A stretch of DNA of 64,000 bases, from the NCBI RefSeq assembly GCF_026262505.1, contig NC_067207.1, positions 23,280,082 through 23,344,081 of the forward strand, read 5' to 3'. A program made the position numbers and the translations under genes. Numbering within the stretch: the stretch's first letter is position 1; every line of letters begins with the position of its first letter. Source of the stretch: Trichomonas vaginalis G3. Lineage: Eukaryota > Parabasalia > Trichomonadida > Trichomonadidae. Shown here piece by piece: positions 37,066 to 45,586 of the stretch. The notes beneath the pieces are model-generated. The model saw only the letters and a program-made list of their open reading frames with translations. It did not search any database and was not told where the DNA came from.

Positions 37066-40000
37066 ATGCCATTCATTGTAAATGGTGAAGTTGTCATGAA
37101 GAACGACACAACAGTATATAAGTCTGTATATGAAGCATTAGAATATATGTTGAATTATAATCCCGAAAGATTTGACCCAAGCACTACACCATGTGCAATG
37201 CCTTTTATTAAGGACGGTGAAATCGTAAGAGTTCCGGATTCAACGGTTTATACTGCTGTTCAAAACAGTTTACAAAACATTTTAGCGAATATCTTTAATT
37301 CAGAAACTACAGAAATAAAATTACCATATATAACAGATGCTAAAGAAATTAAATCAAAAACGACAACATTATTTACGTCACTTAATGATTTAATGACTTA
37401 TATCATTAATATTCCTGCACCAACTACAGCATTTGATCCAAACTCGACGGTTTGCAGTGTACCTTTCATAAAGTCGCAAAGCGACCAGGGCGAAGCCCAT
37501 GACAGTTCATTAATTACTTTAAGGGATTCAACAGTTAATGAATCATTAAAGGCGTCATTAATGAAAATCATTGATTTTAACTCATTCACGAATACATATA
37601 ATTCATTCATTAATGTTTCATATGCTTCTAAAGAAGGTGAGCCAAAAACTATCGATAAAGCGGTGTATGAAATAAAAGCATCAACGACGAAATTGAATTC
37701 GTTAACTTTTGACGGTGATAGTTTCGTTAATGACATAACATCGGGGAAAACAATTTTAACGAAAGAATATTTAAAATCTCATGTTAGTGAGTTCGTTGAA
37801 ATTGAAAAAGAAGGTGGAATTAAGTTCGATCCACTGAATTTCATTTTCAGCTTAGCGAATGCGGGTGTTAGTTTCGCTGAATGGACAACTATACAGAGTG
37901 AAATAAATGCAATATGGACGTTTTTGGGGTCAAAAGCGGGAATGGGTGAGCTTGTAAATGCTGCAAGAACATTAGGTGAAACAGGAAATTTTGTAGATGG
38001 TTTTAAAAGACTTGTTTCAAATGTTTTAACAAACACAAAGAAATTATTTAGATATACCATACATAACGGACGGATTTTCGAACAGGTAGCAACAAACCCT
38101 CCGGTTATGGCTGCGTTGATGATGGTTAGAGATATAAAACCACGTAACGACGGGAACGAAGAACATGAACAACAGGATACTGGTCGGGTTATTCAAGACA
38201 TTAAAAACGTGTATCCTGAAGTTATTGATTTATTTAGAGGAGTTAATGATTCAATTTCAAAACATTCTATAACCCTCGATGAAGAGAATAAATTAACAGA
38301 TTATATATTCGTCATTATTGCAGAATTAATGAAGAGAATAAATGAAAAAGGAATTGGTGATATCATTAATGTCAGCGATGTAATGATGAAAAGAAATTTT
38401 GACTCATTATTTACAAAACCGAAAACAGAATATAGTCTTTATGACGTAATTACCGAATTAATGAAAAAGATTAATGATAATAAGAGTTCTGGCGGAAGAG
38501 TTGAATTAGAAGTGAATGATGTTAATGAGAAATTAGCCGAAAAAGCAAACAAAAACCACGTTCATTATATAACTTCAGACGAACAGATTATAACGGACTA
38601 CCATGGATATTTAACACGAAGTGATGAAGCGAAGACAAAAAATGTTAATGAAAGAAGATATAAATACATTCGTGCTAAAGGTTATGACATAAGCTGTACT
38701 GTACAGTATGATGTAGCTAAAGCACCAGAAGCATTTGGTTATACCGGTGAAATTTATGCCTCTACTTTCAATGTTAATGGTGTATTAGTTGAACCAAGAT
38801 TTACTTTGAGAGTTAAGTCAAAAATAACGTTTGAAGATGCTATTAAAAGTAAAGCTGACAAAGATGAACTTGACGCAACGAACAAAGTTTTGAAATCTCA
38901 TAAACACAACATCTCCGATATAAATGAACTTCAAACTTCTTTAGACAGTAAAGCTGACAAGAACCATACACATAAATCCTTCACTACTGTTAGAGCAGAC
39001 GACATAATATTGAACTTTGACCTTGGTTCAAGTGCACCTTTAGAGAATCCAAGTACAAGCGTAAAAGATACACTAAACTCCTTAAATAGTAAATGTATGA
39101 ACATTGAAGGTCATGTCAGAAACTTTGAAACACATGAACTACCAGCAATGTTAGATAAGAAAGCAGATAAGAACCATACACATGATTTCTTCACAACTGT
39201 TGGTATAGAAAGTATTGAAGGAACGGTTGAAGGAACTGGTGGGGATGCATTATATTGGAAACCTCCTAACTTTCCACAAGGTTTAACATCGGAGGAAAAC
39301 ATAACGACGATGAAATACATTAGATGTAGAAATGTTTATGTCATGGAGGATGAAAATAATGTTAAATTCACTGCTCAAGATTTATATGATAAGAAAGCTG
39401 ACAAGAACCATACACATAAATCCTTCACTACTGTTAGAGCAGACGACATAATATTGAACTTTGACCTTGGTTCAAGTGCACCATTAGAAAATCCAAGTAC
39501 AAGCGTAAAAGATACTCTTAACAATTTAGATAAGAGTTGCAGGAATACCGAAGATCATGCCAGAAACTTTGAAGCATATGAACTACCAGCAATGTTAGAT
39601 AAGAAAGCTGACAAAACAGAGCTTCAAACATTAAAGACAGAAATACTTCAAACATTATATCCTATAGGTTCTATTTATACGTCAATGAACTCAACAAATC
39701 CAGCAACAGTTCTGGGTTTCGGTACGTGGGAACAGATTGTAGATAAATTCTTATACTGTGCTAGATATTCAAAGCAAACAGGAGGTTCGAAGAAAATTAC
39801 TGAAGCAAACCTTCCACCGCACACTCATACAGGAACGACAAACTTTTCTGGCGACCATAGCCACTCATTAAGAGACCACCCATTATACAACTCAGAGTAT
39901 GAAGCTGGCAATGACGTTTTATCTCCATCTTATAACAATGCAGCAAAAAAGACTTTTCGACCAACTGAACCAGGAGGAAATCATGTCCATACTTTCACAA

Positions 40001-40074
40001 CAAATCCAACAGGCTCGGGTGCAGATTATATGCCACCATTTATGACTGTATTTGCATGGAATAGAGTTCAATGA
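37066..40074 (+). CDS. Long phage-tail-fibre-like protein with collar-type tip (about 1000 residues)
   Basis: The N-terminal 150 residues hold repeats of about 45 residues (TP CAMPFIKDGEIVRVPDSTVY and variants). A helical section of about 300 residues follows, then fibre-shaft units SKADKNHTHKSFTTVRADDI, repeated almost exactly twice, and further ADK...HTH units. The last 140 residues form a tip: YPIGSIYTSMNS, GFGTWEQIVDKFLYC, then His-rich PPHTHTGTTNFSGDHSHSLR and a GNHVHTF end. The P.GSIY...W..I..R/KFL and HTH/HSH text is characteristic of phage collar or baseplate-tip domains. I infer an attachment fibre on the virus-like particle. The true start is uncertain, because the frame is open upstream without an ATG. 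Confidence 0.65.
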   Translation: MPFIVNGEVVMKNDTTVYKSVYEALEYMLNYNPERFDPSTTPCAMPFIKDGEIVRVPDSTVYTAVQNSLQNILANIFNSETTEIKLPYITDAKEIKSKTTTLFTSLNDLMTYIINIPAPTTAFDPNSTVCSVPFIKSQSDQGEAHDSSLITLRDSTVNESLKASLMKIIDFNSFTNTYNSFINVSYASKEGEPKTIDKAVYEIKASTTKLNSLTFDGDSFVNDITSGKTILTKEYLKSHVSEFVEIEKEGGIKFDPLNFIFSLANAGVSFAEWTTIQSEINAIWTFLGSKAGMGELVNAARTLGETGNFVDGFKRLVSNVLTNTKKLFRYTIHNGRIFEQVATNPPVMAALMMVRDIKPRNDGNEEHEQQDTGRVIQDIKNVYPEVIDLFRGVNDSISKHSITLDEENKLTDYIFVIIAELMKRINEKGIGDIINVSDVMMKRNFDSLFTKPKTEYSLYDVITELMKKINDNKSSGGRVELEVNDVNEKLAEKANKNHVHYITSDEQIITDYHGYLTRSDEAKTKNVNERRYKYIRAKGYDISCTVQYDVAKAPEAFGYTGEIYASTFNVNGVLVEPRFTLRVKSKITFEDAIKSKADKDELDATNKVLKSHKHNISDINELQTSLDSKADKNHTHKSFTTVRADDIILNFDLGSSAPLENPSTSVKDTLNSLNSKCMNIEGHVRNFETHELPAMLDKKADKNHTHDFFTTVGIESIEGTVEGTGGDALYWKPPNFPQGLTSEENITTMKYIRCRNVYVMEDENNVKFTAQDLYDKKADKNHTHKSFTTVRADDIILNFDLGSSAPLENPSTSVKDTLNNLDKSCRNTEDHARNFEAYELPAMLDKKADKTELQTLKTEILQTLYPIGSIYTSMNSTNPATVLGFGTWEQIVDKFLYCARYSKQTGGSKKITEANLPPHTHTGTTNFSGDHSHSLRDHPLYNSEYEAGNDVLSPSYNNAAKKTFRPTEPGGNHVHTFTTNPTGSGADYMPPFMTVFAWNRVQ

Positions 40075-40114
40075 ACGCGCTTGAGCCTAGAATAAAATCT
40101 TTAACTTTACATAA

Positions 40115-41198
40115 ATGAGCTTGAAAGAAGTATTCGAACAACATCCATGGAGGTCATTTAAGAAATTCAATGAAGCTGCAAAGAGTTCGGGATTTACTAA
40201 CAGAGCTGAAGTGAAAAGGTTCTTTGACAAAAATGTTGTACATCAAACAAAAATAAATCCTTACGACTACTTTTTACCAATTTACTCCAACACTCCTGAC
40301 GCATACCAATTTGACACTCTCATTCAAAGCAGAAAAGGAACATAAACCATTCCTCATCTTCATAAATGTTAACACTCGCAAAGCTTTTGCGTATATAATG
40401 AGAAATAAAGGAACTCATGAAGTGTTAAGAGTTTTACAAAAGTTTGTAGCAGAACATAGCCCAAGTACTTTAACATCAGACCAAGACAGTGCATACCTCA
40501 GCAACGAAATCACAGAATTTCTCATTAAGCATAACATAACTCACTACACTACTGAAGACCATAACCATAACATACTCGGTATCATTAACCGCTTCATAAG
40601 GACTCTCAGAGATTTAAATCAAGAGCGAGACTTTACCGAAGAAACAATGAAACATTTCATCGAAGTTTACAATTCCTCAACACATTCTACAACAGGACAT
40701 ACACCAAATTCAATGACACAACAACAAGAAGAAAAGTATATACAAAAGAAACGAAGTCAAACACAAAATATCAGAAATTCAACACAATTTACTCTCATTC
40801 CTGGAACAAAAGTTCGTGTAGTTCTTGACGACAAACCGTTGACAAAGAAACGTTTAAGGTTAAGTCGAAATTATTATATCGTAGACTCTACGCAAGGTAA
40901 TGGATATCTTATAAAAGCTGCTGACGACTCCATAGCATTTTACCCTCGTCATAAATTAGTCGAAAGTAGTAATGGCAAACTTGCTGAAACCATTGACGAA
41001 GCAAAGCGAGGAGTGGTTATTGAAATACTTGACTACAACATAAACGATGACACTTATAAAGTAAGATATGAAGGAGGCGTTGAAGATGTTATACCATCTA
41101 AGAACTTGAGAGAATCTAAACCAACTCATCTGGGACCATTAGAGCGGGAGTACTGGAAAGATAAAAACATGCCAGAAAGAATAAGAAAATTCTTCTAA
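40115..41198 (+). pseudogene. Second, different retroviral-type integrase, probably broken
   Basis: The core shows LTSDQDSAYLSNEITEFLIK (second Asp of the DDE triad and the strand after it) and LGIINRFIRTLRDLNQERDF, where retroviral integrases have the Glu helix. A C-terminal basic strand region (GTKVRVVLDDKPLTKKRLRL) and a chromo/Tudor-like YDYNINDDTYKVRYEGG-type strand set follow. It differs from the minus-strand integrase elsewhere in the element in sequence and orientation. It seems broken at about one place. Such enzymes insert the linear element into host DNA. Confidence 0.7.
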
Positions 41199-41246
41199 AC
41201 TTTTTCGTTGGATGTAAATCAGACAAAAATATATTATAGGTGAAGA

Positions 41247-41260
41247 GGTGAGATTTCACC
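41247..41260. repeat. 14-bp palindrome, copy 2 (GGTGAGATTTCACC)
   Basis: It lies between the integrase end and the next plus-strand gene and is followed by two further half-units (TCACCTG and TCACCTC). It is the reverse-type variant of the core at 32190. A T-rich promoter block starts about 55 bases downstream. Confidence 0.8.
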
Positions 41261-41315
41261 TGTTTTCTCACCTGTTTTTTCACCTCTTGAATTTTCGTGA
41301 ATTTCCTTAAGATAG

Positions 41316-41358
41316 AAAAAATAAAGTTAGTTTTATTTTTATTTATTTTTTATTTTGT
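41316..41358 (+). promoter_or_regulatory. Upstream element shared by two plus-strand Maverick genes
   Basis: The block AAAAATAAAGTTAGTTTTAT followed by T-rich DNA up to TTTTGTAT is repeated almost base for base at 43396-43438. One copy precedes the gene at 41368 and the other precedes the KilA-N gene at 43455. Shared leaders of this length suggest coordinated expression of the two genes. Confidence 0.6.
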
Positions 41359-41367
41359 ATAAAAGAT

Positions 41368-42333
41368 ATGATTTCAACAATCGGCACAACAACAATTCAA
41401 GCCGCGAACGGCGGGACTCTGTCCACAACAACTTCACCAAACTCGTTAGTCATGAATCCAACATCTATGTTAGTAGAGATGGAAAGCTTCATTCCTTCTT
41501 CATTTACTTTCGAAACAGAAATACAAAAAATTAAGCAGGAACTTTTAACAAGTAATTTAGACTGTAGTGCGAAAGATGAAACAAATGAACAGTATCTTTA
41601 TGAAATGGAGGACCTCATCGACCATTTACCTAAACTACCTGAAATTCAGCATCAAAAACTAACTATTCCTGAATTCGACGAAATTGAAGTCAAAGCAACT
41701 GACTCAGTAGAAATAAAGAAGTTCATACGTAAAGTAAATTATGAATTCCTTGGTTTTCATTGCAACCATAAAGTTATGGACAAAGATTGCGATATGGTAT
41801 ATAAGAATGTTTCTGACATATATAAATCTGAAGAATTTAAGACCTACGACAACTTTGTTTCGTTAGTTGCTGAATGTGTTTGGGAAATAAGAGATAAAGA
41901 TAGAAGAGGCAAAGTATGGAACGAACAACTAAGACCCGCTATGTTTGAGATGAAGAGAGCAATTGACGCTTTAGTTGTTCTAGCAGGTCAAATTTCAATG
42001 TATAATGCAAAAATGAACCCACAATGTTCAAAATGTAAAGCAGCAATAAGGAAATATAACTACTCCGTCAAAGAGATAGAAAGAATGCGAAACGACTATG
42101 CAGACTTAAAGAAAGAAGCAGAAAAGCCAGCAGAAGATAAAATGGACATGTTAGCATTTCTGAACAAAAACTATCCAACAGTAGAAGATTTCCTTCTATC
42201 TGACGTCAAGAAGAAATATAAAGAGACTTTCGGCATTGTTAAAACTTTTGATATCCTCAGCGAAGAAATAGAAGCTACAAAACTGTTTAGGATTTCAAAT
42301 ATACATCGTACAATTCATGTAAAACGCTTGTGA
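41368..42333 (+). CDS. Maverick protein of unknown function, CxxC motif (321 residues)
   Basis: The frame looks whole. It has a Thr/Ser-rich start (MISTIGTTTIQAANGGTLST), an acidic helical N-terminal half, and CNHKVMDKDC at about 130-140 followed by PQCSKCKAAI at about 213-222. The two Cys pairs could bind one zinc. The C-terminal third is a charged coiled coil (IERMRNDYADLKKEAEKP). Its leader matches that of the KilA-N gene, and it lies in the replication half of the element, so a role in replication or control is possible but unproven. Confidence 0.55.
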   Translation: MISTIGTTTIQAANGGTLSTTTSPNSLVMNPTSMLVEMESFIPSSFTFETEIQKIKQELLTSNLDCSAKDETNEQYLYEMEDLIDHLPKLPEIQHQKLTIPEFDEIEVKATDSVEIKKFIRKVNYEFLGFHCNHKVMDKDCDMVYKNVSDIYKSEEFKTYDNFVSLVAECVWEIRDKDRRGKVWNEQLRPAMFEMKRAIDALVVLAGQISMYNAKMNPQCSKCKAAIRKYNYSVKEIERMRNDYADLKKEAEKPAEDKMDMLAFLNKNYPTVEDFLLSDVKKKYKETFGIVKTFDILSEEIEATKLFRISNIHRTIHVKRL

Positions 42334-42339
42334 AAAAAA

Positions 42340-42405
42340 GAGGTGAAAAATTAGGTGAAAAAAGAGGTGAAATCTCACCTCTTCACCTAAATTATATTTT
42401 TGGTC
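42340..42405. repeat. Left copy of a 65-bp direct repeat around an iteron-like array (contains palindrome copy 3)
   Basis: The segment runs from GAGGTGAAAAATTAGGTG to ATTATATTTTTGGTC and contains the 14-bp palindrome at 42366-42379. An almost identical copy follows at 42571-42635. Together they bracket six 25-bp tandem units. Confidence 0.9.
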
Positions 42406-42415
42406 ATTTACACTC

Positions 42416-42565
42416 ATTTACGAAGAAGTCATGACAAAGCATTTACGATGAAATCTTGACAAGGCATTTACGAAGAAGTTATGACAAAGCATTTACGAAG
42501 AAGTTATGACAAAGCATTTACGAAGAAGTTATGACAAAGCATTTACGAAGAAGTTATGACAAAGT
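42416..42565. repeat. Six tandem 25-bp iteron-like units
   Basis: Units start at 42416, 42441, 42466, 42491, 42516 and 42541. Each reads ATTTACGAAGAAGT(T/C)ATGA then CAAAGC, with the second unit more diverged and units 3-5 identical. The array is non-coding and lies between convergent genes. Directly repeated units without spacers are the layout of replication iterons or a slippage satellite. A related pair of units of about 23 bp (GAAGTCACGACAACATTAAC) occurs at 44314-44362. Confidence 0.9.
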
Positions 42566-42570
42566 CATGA

Positions 42571-42635
42571 GGGTGAAAAATTAGGTGAAAAAAGAGGTGA
42601 AATCTCACCTCTTCACCTAAATTATATTTTTGGTC
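42571..42635. repeat. Right copy of the 65-bp direct repeat (palindrome copy 4)
   Basis: The copy is near-identical to 42340-42405, with the palindrome core at 42596-42609. Confidence 0.9.
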
Positions 42636-42858
42636 AAAGCTTCCACGAGAGAAAAGATTCCTCATTTGCTAAGGATTCCAAAAATGAAAAAATCGTTGAT
42701 TTCGGCTGAGAAAAAACGGCAAAAACCCTTCTTCCACGGGAACAAAGAAATAAAGAAGAAATAAAGTAAATTTTTTTTTATTCCCGTGGAAGATAGAGCA
42801 CTTTTATGACACTTTTTATTCACGACAAACAAGACAAATAAAGAAAATAAGAAAATAC

Positions 42859-42936
42859 GGCGCTGTCGCGGTTCGAACCACAGACCCTGACCCCTCCATA
42901 ACACCACCTTAGACCACTGTGCTACGTAGCCTGTCG
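42859..42936 (-). other. tRNA-like segment, degenerate
   Basis: On the minus strand TAGCACAGTGGTCTAAGG resembles a tRNA A-box/D-arm (TRGYNNARNNG), and GGTTCGAACC about 50 bases further resembles a B-box/T-loop. I could not pair an acceptor stem: the two ends carry CGACAG as a direct, not inverted, repeat. It may be a decayed tRNA, a tRNA-like Pol III promoter or chance. An overlapping minus-strand frame here is not protein-like. No other gene is seen between 42636 and 42972. Confidence 0.3.
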
Positions 42937-42972
42937 ACATAAGATTTTATAAATTGCATATTTGACGTAAAT

Positions 42973-43347
42973 TTATTTCCATCTGGCTTCCCACTGCATA
43001 AGATATTCATACGTGTTTGTAAGACATTCATTAAACTTCTTTTCTATTGCATCTAATCTTGCGTTATTTTTTTCAATAACTTGTCTGTATTCTTCATCAT
43101 CTCCAGCAGTGTTTGGGTCTTCACGTTTAAAATATTCATTGTTAACCAATTTTTTATCTACAAATTTTATTAGTGTTTGATTCACTTCGTTATGATAACG
43201 GTCATATTCTTTCAATACGTAAGTGAAGACAAAATGCGTCGTACCTTCAATCTTAAAGCTTAAAGAACTTTCAACACAGTTTTGAGGGTCTGTCAGTGCG
43301 TCAATGAGATAGTATTCGAAGTCAGTCAATAATCTTTTTAAAGTCAT
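42973..43347 (-). CDS. Maverick protein of unknown function (124 residues)
   Basis: The frame looks whole. It starts MTLKRLLTDFEYYLIDALTD, then a strand region (SLSFKIEGTTHFVFTYVLKE) and a long C-terminal helix (EKNNARLDAIEKKFNECLTN). It is divergent from the KilA-N gene, and both carry the same 14-bp arm (TTTTATCCTGTATG) close to the start. Function unknown. Confidence 0.5.
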   Translation of the reverse strand: MTLKRLLTDFEYYLIDALTDPQNCVESSLSFKIEGTTHFVFTYVLKEYDRYHNEVNQTLIKFVDKKLVNNEYFKREDPNTAGDDEEYRQVIEKNNARLDAIEKKFNECLTNTYEYLMQWEARWK

Positions 43348-43349
43348 TT

Positions 43350-43443
43350 CATACAGGATAAAATTTAATGTTGTGAAGAAATAGTGTTTATCTCAAAAAA
43401 AATAAAGTTAGTTTTTATTTTATTTATTTTTTTATCCTGTATG
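43350..43443. promoter_or_regulatory. Divergent promoter with perfect 14-bp inverted arms
   Basis: CATACAGGATAAAA at 43350-43363 and its exact reverse complement at 43430-43443 sit next to the two divergent starts (42973-43347 minus and 43455-44315 plus). Each arm therefore places TTTTATCCTGTATG upstream of its own gene. This points to a sequence-specific regulator or a core promoter. Confidence 0.7.
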
Positions 43444-43454
43444 TAAAGACAGAT

Positions 43455-44315
43455 ATGTCAACATTAGAGAACACAACAACTGCTATCGTTCATGAAGTCA
43501 TAAATGAAGAATACGAATACATACAGTATAACAAACAATTGAGACTCATTCGTTCTGTCAAAGACGACATGTACCAAATGCAAAGTATTTTGACGGCTTG
43601 TTTTGCTCCAGATACTAAGCTTCCTAAAGACTGGTTTAGGAACCAAAGCACCATAGAACTATTAAGTGAAGCACAGCGAGACGTACTTTTTTCTGAAAAC
43701 AGTGAAGAACAGCGAGTAGGTAAAAAATCCCAGTCGCCAAAACTCTATGAAAACCGTGAAAAATTGCCAAACGGTTTGAGAGGATATTATGTTCATAGAC
43801 TTTTAGTAAATGCAGTTGCAATGTGGGCTTCACCACGTTATGCTTGGAATATTTACAAACTTCTTGACGAACTTCACAGACAAGAACGTGGAGAGATGGA
43901 AAAGAAACTTCAAGCAAAAGATGAAGTCATTGAATCCAAAGACAAAAGCATACAGAAAAGAATACCGCGTTCAGTACCAAAAGGAAAGGAAAAGAACTAT
44001 AAGTATATGATTTATACTGAAGAGTTGGAGAATGAAGAAGACAGAGATATGGTTATGTTGCATTTAGTCAGAAGAAACAACAAAAGCTTTTACGACCTTG
44101 CTAAAATATATAAATCTGACAGAAACTGGTTCTATCGTGAAAACTTACCGATTTCAATGACACCGAATGAGCAAATAAAAGAAATTGTCAAAAATACTCT
44201 TCCTCAAACACACTATGACATCAAAGGTTGCACAATACTTACCTTCAAAGAAGACTTACCATTACTGAAGGAAAAAATAACAGAATATTTCGATAACTTC
44301 AAAGAGGAAGAATGA
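43455..44315 (+). CDS. KilA-N domain protein of the Maverick (286 residues)
   Basis: Residues about 48-145 read as a KilA-N DNA-binding domain: DTKLPKDWFRNQSTIELLSE at the start, then GLRGYYVHRLLVNAVAMWAS and PRYAWNIYKLLDEL, the helix pair with the typical 'W.SP..A' pattern. A coiled linker (EKKLQAKDEVIESKDKS) follows, then a C-terminal part (KNYKYMIYTEELENEEDRDM...YKSDRNWFYRENLP) resembling the DUF3627/T5orf172-type tails seen with KilA-N in large DNA viruses. Such proteins bind DNA and act in regulation or replication. It lies two genes upstream of the polymerase region, under a promoter shared in sequence with 41368. The frame looks whole. Confidence 0.7.
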   Translation: MSTLENTTTAIVHEVINEEYEYIQYNKQLRLIRSVKDDMYQMQSILTACFAPDTKLPKDWFRNQSTIELLSEAQRDVLFSENSEEQRVGKKSQSPKLYENREKLPNGLRGYYVHRLLVNAVAMWASPRYAWNIYKLLDELHRQERGEMEKKLQAKDEVIESKDKSIQKRIPRSVPKGKEKNYKYMIYTEELENEEDRDMVMLHLVRRNNKSFYDLAKIYKSDRNWFYRENLPISMTPNEQIKEIVKNTLPQTHYDIKGCTILTFKEDLPLLKEKITEYFDNFKEEE

Positions 44316-44381
44316 AGTCACGACAACATTAACGAAGAAGTCACGACAACATTAACGAAGAGAGAATGAGGTGAAAAAACA

Positions 44382-44395
44382 GGTGAAATCTCACC
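44382..44395. repeat. 14-bp palindrome, copy 5 (GGTGAAATCTCACC)
   Basis: It lies between convergent genes (KilA-N and 44420-44893), just after two units (44314-44362) related to the iteron array. It is followed by AAATATATTTTTGGTTAAA, as at copies 3 and 4. Confidence 0.85.
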
Positions 44396-44419
44396 TCTTC
44401 ACCAAAAATATATTTTTGG

Positions 44420-44893
44420 TTAAATAGCTTCAGGGTCAATTTCTTCAACCATTTCACTTCCTTCGTCAATGTCAATAGAAGCTTCTTCAACCTTTGGTAA
44501 GAACTTTTGTATAACATCTTTGTTCGTTATTGTCTTCAGAGATGAAGGATAATATTTCACATTTGTTTCACCCTTCTTATATTCTTTCTGTTCGGAAAGA
44601 TTTAAAGCAATACTGAAGAAGTCAATGTTGGAGTTCTTTATAACAGTATAATGAGTATCTTTGACATTCACGAAGAAACCCTTTTGTTTCAAAACTACTG
44701 CTAACTCTTGTGAAGTATAACGTTTGCGGTCAATGACAATAGCTAATGGTCTGACATACTGACCGAACTTAGATTCTTTCACAAACTTCTTGTTAAAGAT
44801 AACATTAACGTTTGAAGCACCATTGAACTCATTCTTGATGGCAGTAGCGAGAGCATTGTATGAAAAGAACTTGCAATCTTGCATGTGTTTCAT
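44420..44893 (-). CDS. Maverick protein of unknown function (157 residues)
   Basis: The frame looks whole. A mixed alpha/beta protein with YNALATAIKNEFNGASNVNV, a helix LAVVLKQKGFFVNVKDTHYT that reads like a winged-helix or KilA-type segment, and a very acidic tail (ASIDIDEGSEMVEEIDPEAI). Its place between KilA-N and the polymerase region suggests a replication-class accessory protein; the family is not recognised. Confidence 0.5.
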   Translation of the reverse strand: MKHMQDCKFFSYNALATAIKNEFNGASNVNVIFNKKFVKESKFGQYVRPLAIVIDRKRYTSQELAVVLKQKGFFVNVKDTHYTVIKNSNIDFFSIALNLSEQKEYKKGETNVKYYPSSLKTITNKDVIQKFLPKVEEASIDIDEGSEMVEEIDPEAI

Positions 44894-44983
44894 TAAAATA
44901 AAAATATTAAATTATTTTGAAAAATAACTTAAAAAAATCTAATCTAATTTTTTTCAAAAATATTTTTTTATTTCCTACTAAAG

Positions 44984-45586
44984 ATGTATCGGAAGTTGTC
45001 TAAGTTAGAACACTCGGAAATAAAACAACTTCTTACAGAAGCTAATATAGATGTTGCAAAACATTACGCACAAACAAAAAAGCACTCGCTGACTTCATGA
45101 CTATAATGGTGCAATAAGTTATGATAGAATTCATGAGTTCATAAAGCCGCAACGCGGCGAGGACGAAGTCCATGCAAGAGCATTTCCTTTAAATGACATT
45201 GCTATTGACTTATATCATAGACGTTCAGTACCTCATGAAGTAAGAAGAGAAATGTTTGACATAACAAATGCAACGTTGGTCATACTCGTAAAGCTCTTTC
45301 GCATGATGTTCGTCAAGAGATGTTTGACATAACAAATGCAAACGTTGGTGAAACAAGAAGAGCTGTACCTCATGAAGTAAGAAGAGAAATGTTTGACATA
45401 ACAAATGCAAACGTTGGTGAAACACGAAAGAGAGATGACACACTGAAACAACAGAGAAGAGAGATGTTTAAAAGTGCTATAGAACAAGTTCGCAAAGCTA
45501 ATAATGTCATTCGTTCCATTGACGACAAACCAAAAGAAGGTGAGAGATGGTTAAAGAAAGATGAAGAGAATAGGAAGAGAATGTGA
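44984..45586 (+). pseudogene. Broken Maverick gene with a repeated EVRREMFDITNANVG unit
   Basis: The start reads MYRKLSKLEHSEIKQLLTEA behind a T-rich leader. A unit of about 22-25 residues (HEVRREMFDITNANVGETR) is repeated about three times between 45230 and 45430. The end is a basic coiled coil (QQRREMFKSAIEQVRKANNV). Its position before the polymerase region would suit a terminal-protein or polymerase-linked part, but no motif proves it. It is broken in a few places. Confidence 0.45.

Noticed and set aside
42416-42565. CRISPR-like array
   Set aside because: Units are directly adjacent tandem repeats with no unique spacers, in a eukaryotic element.
42662-42940. Protein-coding frame on the minus strand
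   Set aside because: Phe/Ser/Lys-rich, overlaps the tRNA-like segment and lacks the element's leader motif.
45225-45487. Two minus-strand Cys/Phe-rich frames with repeats
   Set aside because: They are the antisense of the repeated plus-strand EVRREMFDITNANVG units.
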